DNA of 6,989 nt, from assembly GCA_903928045.1 (NCBI GenBank), contig CAIYPH010000498.1, forward strand, positions 1-6,989, written 5' to 3'. Below are positions 5,601 to 6,989 of the stretch, piece by piece (the first letter of the stretch is position 1; each line of letters opens with the position of its first letter). Both the position numbers and the translations under genes were made by a program. The notes beneath the pieces were generated by a model that was not told where the DNA came from, searched no databases, and saw nothing but the letters and a program-made list of their open reading frames with translations. Source of the stretch: an uncultured Rhodospirillales bacterium (GTDB taxonomy: Bacteria > Pseudomonadota > Alphaproteobacteria > Acetobacterales > Acetobacteraceae).

Positions 5601-6644
5601 TCAATGCCGCGGGGCGGCGATGGCGCTGACCGGCACCAGCGCATAGCCCCGCGCCGGCAGCGAAGTCGCCCAGGCCGAGACCCGGTCCACCAGCAATGGC
5701 GCCGGGCCTTCGAGCAACCCGAGCGCCACGCCATCGGCCCGCGCGATGCGTTCCAGCTGGGTCAACGCCAGATCAAGCTCGGCCCGCACCGGCACGGCGT
5801 CGATCACCAGGTCAACCGACCGATAAGGCGGCATCCCCGGCCGGCGCGGTGCGGCGCCCCGGGGGCGGGGGTCGACGTAGAACAGCCCTCGCCGGCCGAT
5901 CTCCTCCAGCATGGAGGCGTAAAGCTCGGTCATGTTGGCAAACCGCTCGCCATGCATCCGGTTGAGCACCGCGGTTACCCCGGCATATCCGGAAAACCGC
6001 GACAACGCCCATTCGAGATACAGCGCGTTCTGCGCCGGCGGTGCTCCGGTGAGCAGCGCGTTGGGTCCGGGGTTGCTTGCGGGATAGTCGGTCGGTTCCA
6101 TCGGGACCACCGCCAGCAGCTCATGCCCCCGCGCCCGCGCCGACAGCACCAGCCGCTCGCTGTTCCGGCTATTGGGCGGCACCGCGAAGGACACCGCTGC
6201 GGGAAGCGCACGGATCGCCTCGTCGCTGTCCTTCTCATTGGGTCCGAAATCGGCCATCAGCACGGCAATCCGCGGCCGCGTCTCGCCCGGGTCCTGCCCG
6301 GCCGCATAGACCCGCATGGCCATGCGCTGGTCGGCGCCTATCCGCGGAAGCATGCGTCCTTCATATGACCGCGATGGCTCGAGCAGCGCCGGATCGGGTG
6401 CCGCAATCGGCGCGCCGGGCCGCACGACGGCCGAGGGTGCGGCCACGATCGGTGCATGCGCCTCCGCCGGCGCCTCGGGGGAGGCTTCAGCGGCGTGCGG
6501 CTTGGCCGGCTCCGGGGGTTTCGTCGGCGGCCCGAGAACCTGCAGGATGCCCGCTAGCACCCCGAGGATCACCGCCGCGCCGCCCCAGAACAGGCCGAGT
6601 GCCCGCAGCACGCGGCGGATTGGCGAGGCCTCGCGGGGCGCCAC
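5601..6644 (-). CDS. Divergent polysaccharide deacetylase (YibQ-like), membrane-anchored
   Basis: This belongs to the divergent polysaccharide deacetylase family (Pfam Polysacc_deac_2, YibQ type), envelope proteins whose enzymatic activity is not well established. The 347-residue product has a positively charged N-terminus, one membrane helix (about residues 15-38), a Pro/Ala/Glu-rich linker (39-85) that should reach into the periplasm, and a catalytic-like domain from about 123: RPRIAVLMADFG (123-134), LPAAVSFAVPP (147-157), GHELLAVVPMEP (173-184), GPNALL, GVTAVLNRMHGERF (222-235) and RRGLFYVDPRP (251-261). The usual DDxG appears as ADFG and the NHMG-like motif as NRMHG, so metal binding may be altered. 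The start is GTG at 6644: the frame is open back to the preceding gene's TGA and GTG is the only start codon in between. It lies between an S41 peptidase gene and rppH. Confidence 0.88.
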   Translation of the reverse strand: MAPREASPIRRVLRALGLFWGGAAVILGVLAGILQVLGPPTKPPEPAKPHAAEASPEAPAEAHAPIVAAPSAVVRPGAPIAAPDPALLEPSRSYEGRMLPRIGADQRMAMRVYAAGQDPGETRPRIAVLMADFGPNEKDSDEAIRALPAAVSFAVPPNSRNSERLVLSARARGHELLAVVPMEPTDYPASNPGPNALLTGAPPAQNALYLEWALSRFSGYAGVTAVLNRMHGERFANMTELYASMLEEIGRRGLFYVDPRPRGAAPRRPGMPPYRSVDLVIDAVPVRAELDLALTQLERIARADGVALGLLEGPAPLLVDRVSAWATSLPARGYALVPVSAIAAPRH

Positions 6645-6665
6645 GACTGTTCCGGCGTACCGCCC

Positions 6666-6989
6666 TCAGCGCGACGCCCGCTTGCCCGGCGGCATTGCGC
6701 GCACGACTGCAAGGGCCTGCTGGAGCGGATAGTCGGTCTCGGGCTTGGCGAGATCGAAGGTCGGCCAGTTCTCCGGCGGCAGCTTGGCGATATCCTTGGT
6801 CATCGCCGGCAGATCGGTGCGCGGTGCCGCGGTGGGTTGGGTGCCGCCGACGTTGCTGAGCACGCCCTTGAGATCGGCCTCCCGCTCCGGCCCGAAATGC
6901 GGCGGCTCGGTGCGGGAGAACTGCACCTCGACGTCCGGCGTGATGCCAAGCCCCTGGATCGAGCGGCCAGACGGCGTGTAGTAGCGCGC
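6666..6989 (-). CDS. ctpA: S41 family C-terminal processing peptidase (CtpA-like), 3' part
   Basis: Only the last 107 residues are in the window; the gene continues beyond the right edge. The first visible residues, ARYYTPSGRSIQGLGITPDV, are the segment that follows the catalytic Lys/Gln motif in carboxy-terminal processing proteases of the CtpA/Prc type, which cleave proteins near their C-terminus in the periplasm. The catalytic Ser and Lys themselves lie outside. The rest is a polar, Pro-rich C-terminal extension with LPPENWPTFDLAKPETDYPLQQA-like features, ending KRASR, as in alphaproteobacterial members. It precedes the deacetylase gene by 21 nt on the same strand, and the order peptidase - deacetylase - rppH supports a shared operon. 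Confidence 0.9.
   Translation of the reverse strand, partial: ARYYTPSGRSIQGLGITPDVEVQFSRTEPPHFGPEREADLKGVLSNVGGTQPTAAPRTDLPAMTKDIAKLPPENWPTFDLAKPETDYPLQQALAVVRAMPPGKRASR

Noticed and set aside
6077..6859. Plus-strand frame opposite the deacetylase and peptidase
   Set aside because: It is Arg/Ala/Pro-rich and overlaps two recognised genes on the minus strand.

Overview
The window comes from a high-GC bacterium, most likely an alphaproteobacterium and plausibly an acetic-acid-bacterium relative (Acetobacteraceae/Rhodospirillales). The reasons are the strongly G/C-ending codons, the order S41 peptidase - divergent polysaccharide deacetylase - rppH (a gene order I associate with alphaproteobacteria), and AT-rich hairpin repeats between genes that stand out from the GC-rich coding DNA. 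The taxonomic placement is inference; no rRNA or tRNA is present.

Left part (1-3333, + strand): a 224-base leader holding an AT hairpin and a perfect 16-bp palindrome, then a complete tripartite TRAP transporter: dctP (periplasmic binding protein with a Tat-type signal), dctQ (small membrane subunit) and dctM (large membrane subunit). The genes are 2 nt apart and then overlap by 4 nt. Thirty bases after dctM, behind a strong ribosome binding site, lies a small GYD-domain gene. These four genes read as one operon for sodium- or proton-driven uptake of an organic acid whose identity cannot be read from the sequence.

Middle (3334-4071): a 279-base intergenic stretch with three AT-rich hairpins that separates the operon from what follows, one of which repeats the hairpin seen before dctP. 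Then comes an unrecognised 126-residue protein with an Ala/Leu-rich N-terminus, a Pro-rich middle and the C-terminal tail HAYYVTIT, and a short 78-base gap.

Right part (4072-6989): a complete aldo/keto reductase of the pyridoxal 4-dehydrogenase / aldose dehydrogenase type on the + strand runs tail-to-tail into a minus-strand cluster, overlapping its last gene by 9 bp. That cluster, in order of transcription, is the C-terminal part of an S41 (CtpA-like) peptidase cut by the window edge, a membrane-anchored divergent polysaccharide deacetylase (YibQ-like) and rppH (RNA pyrophosphohydrolase). The first two probably act in the cell envelope, while RppH acts in cytoplasmic mRNA decay.

Most of the window is ordinary, well-recognised gene content. 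The points most worth a second look are the palindrome and repeat pair around the TRAP operon, the GYD gene attached to the transporter, and the unrecognised 126-residue protein. I found no mobile element, CRISPR array, phage gene or evidence of an undescribed multi-gene system.
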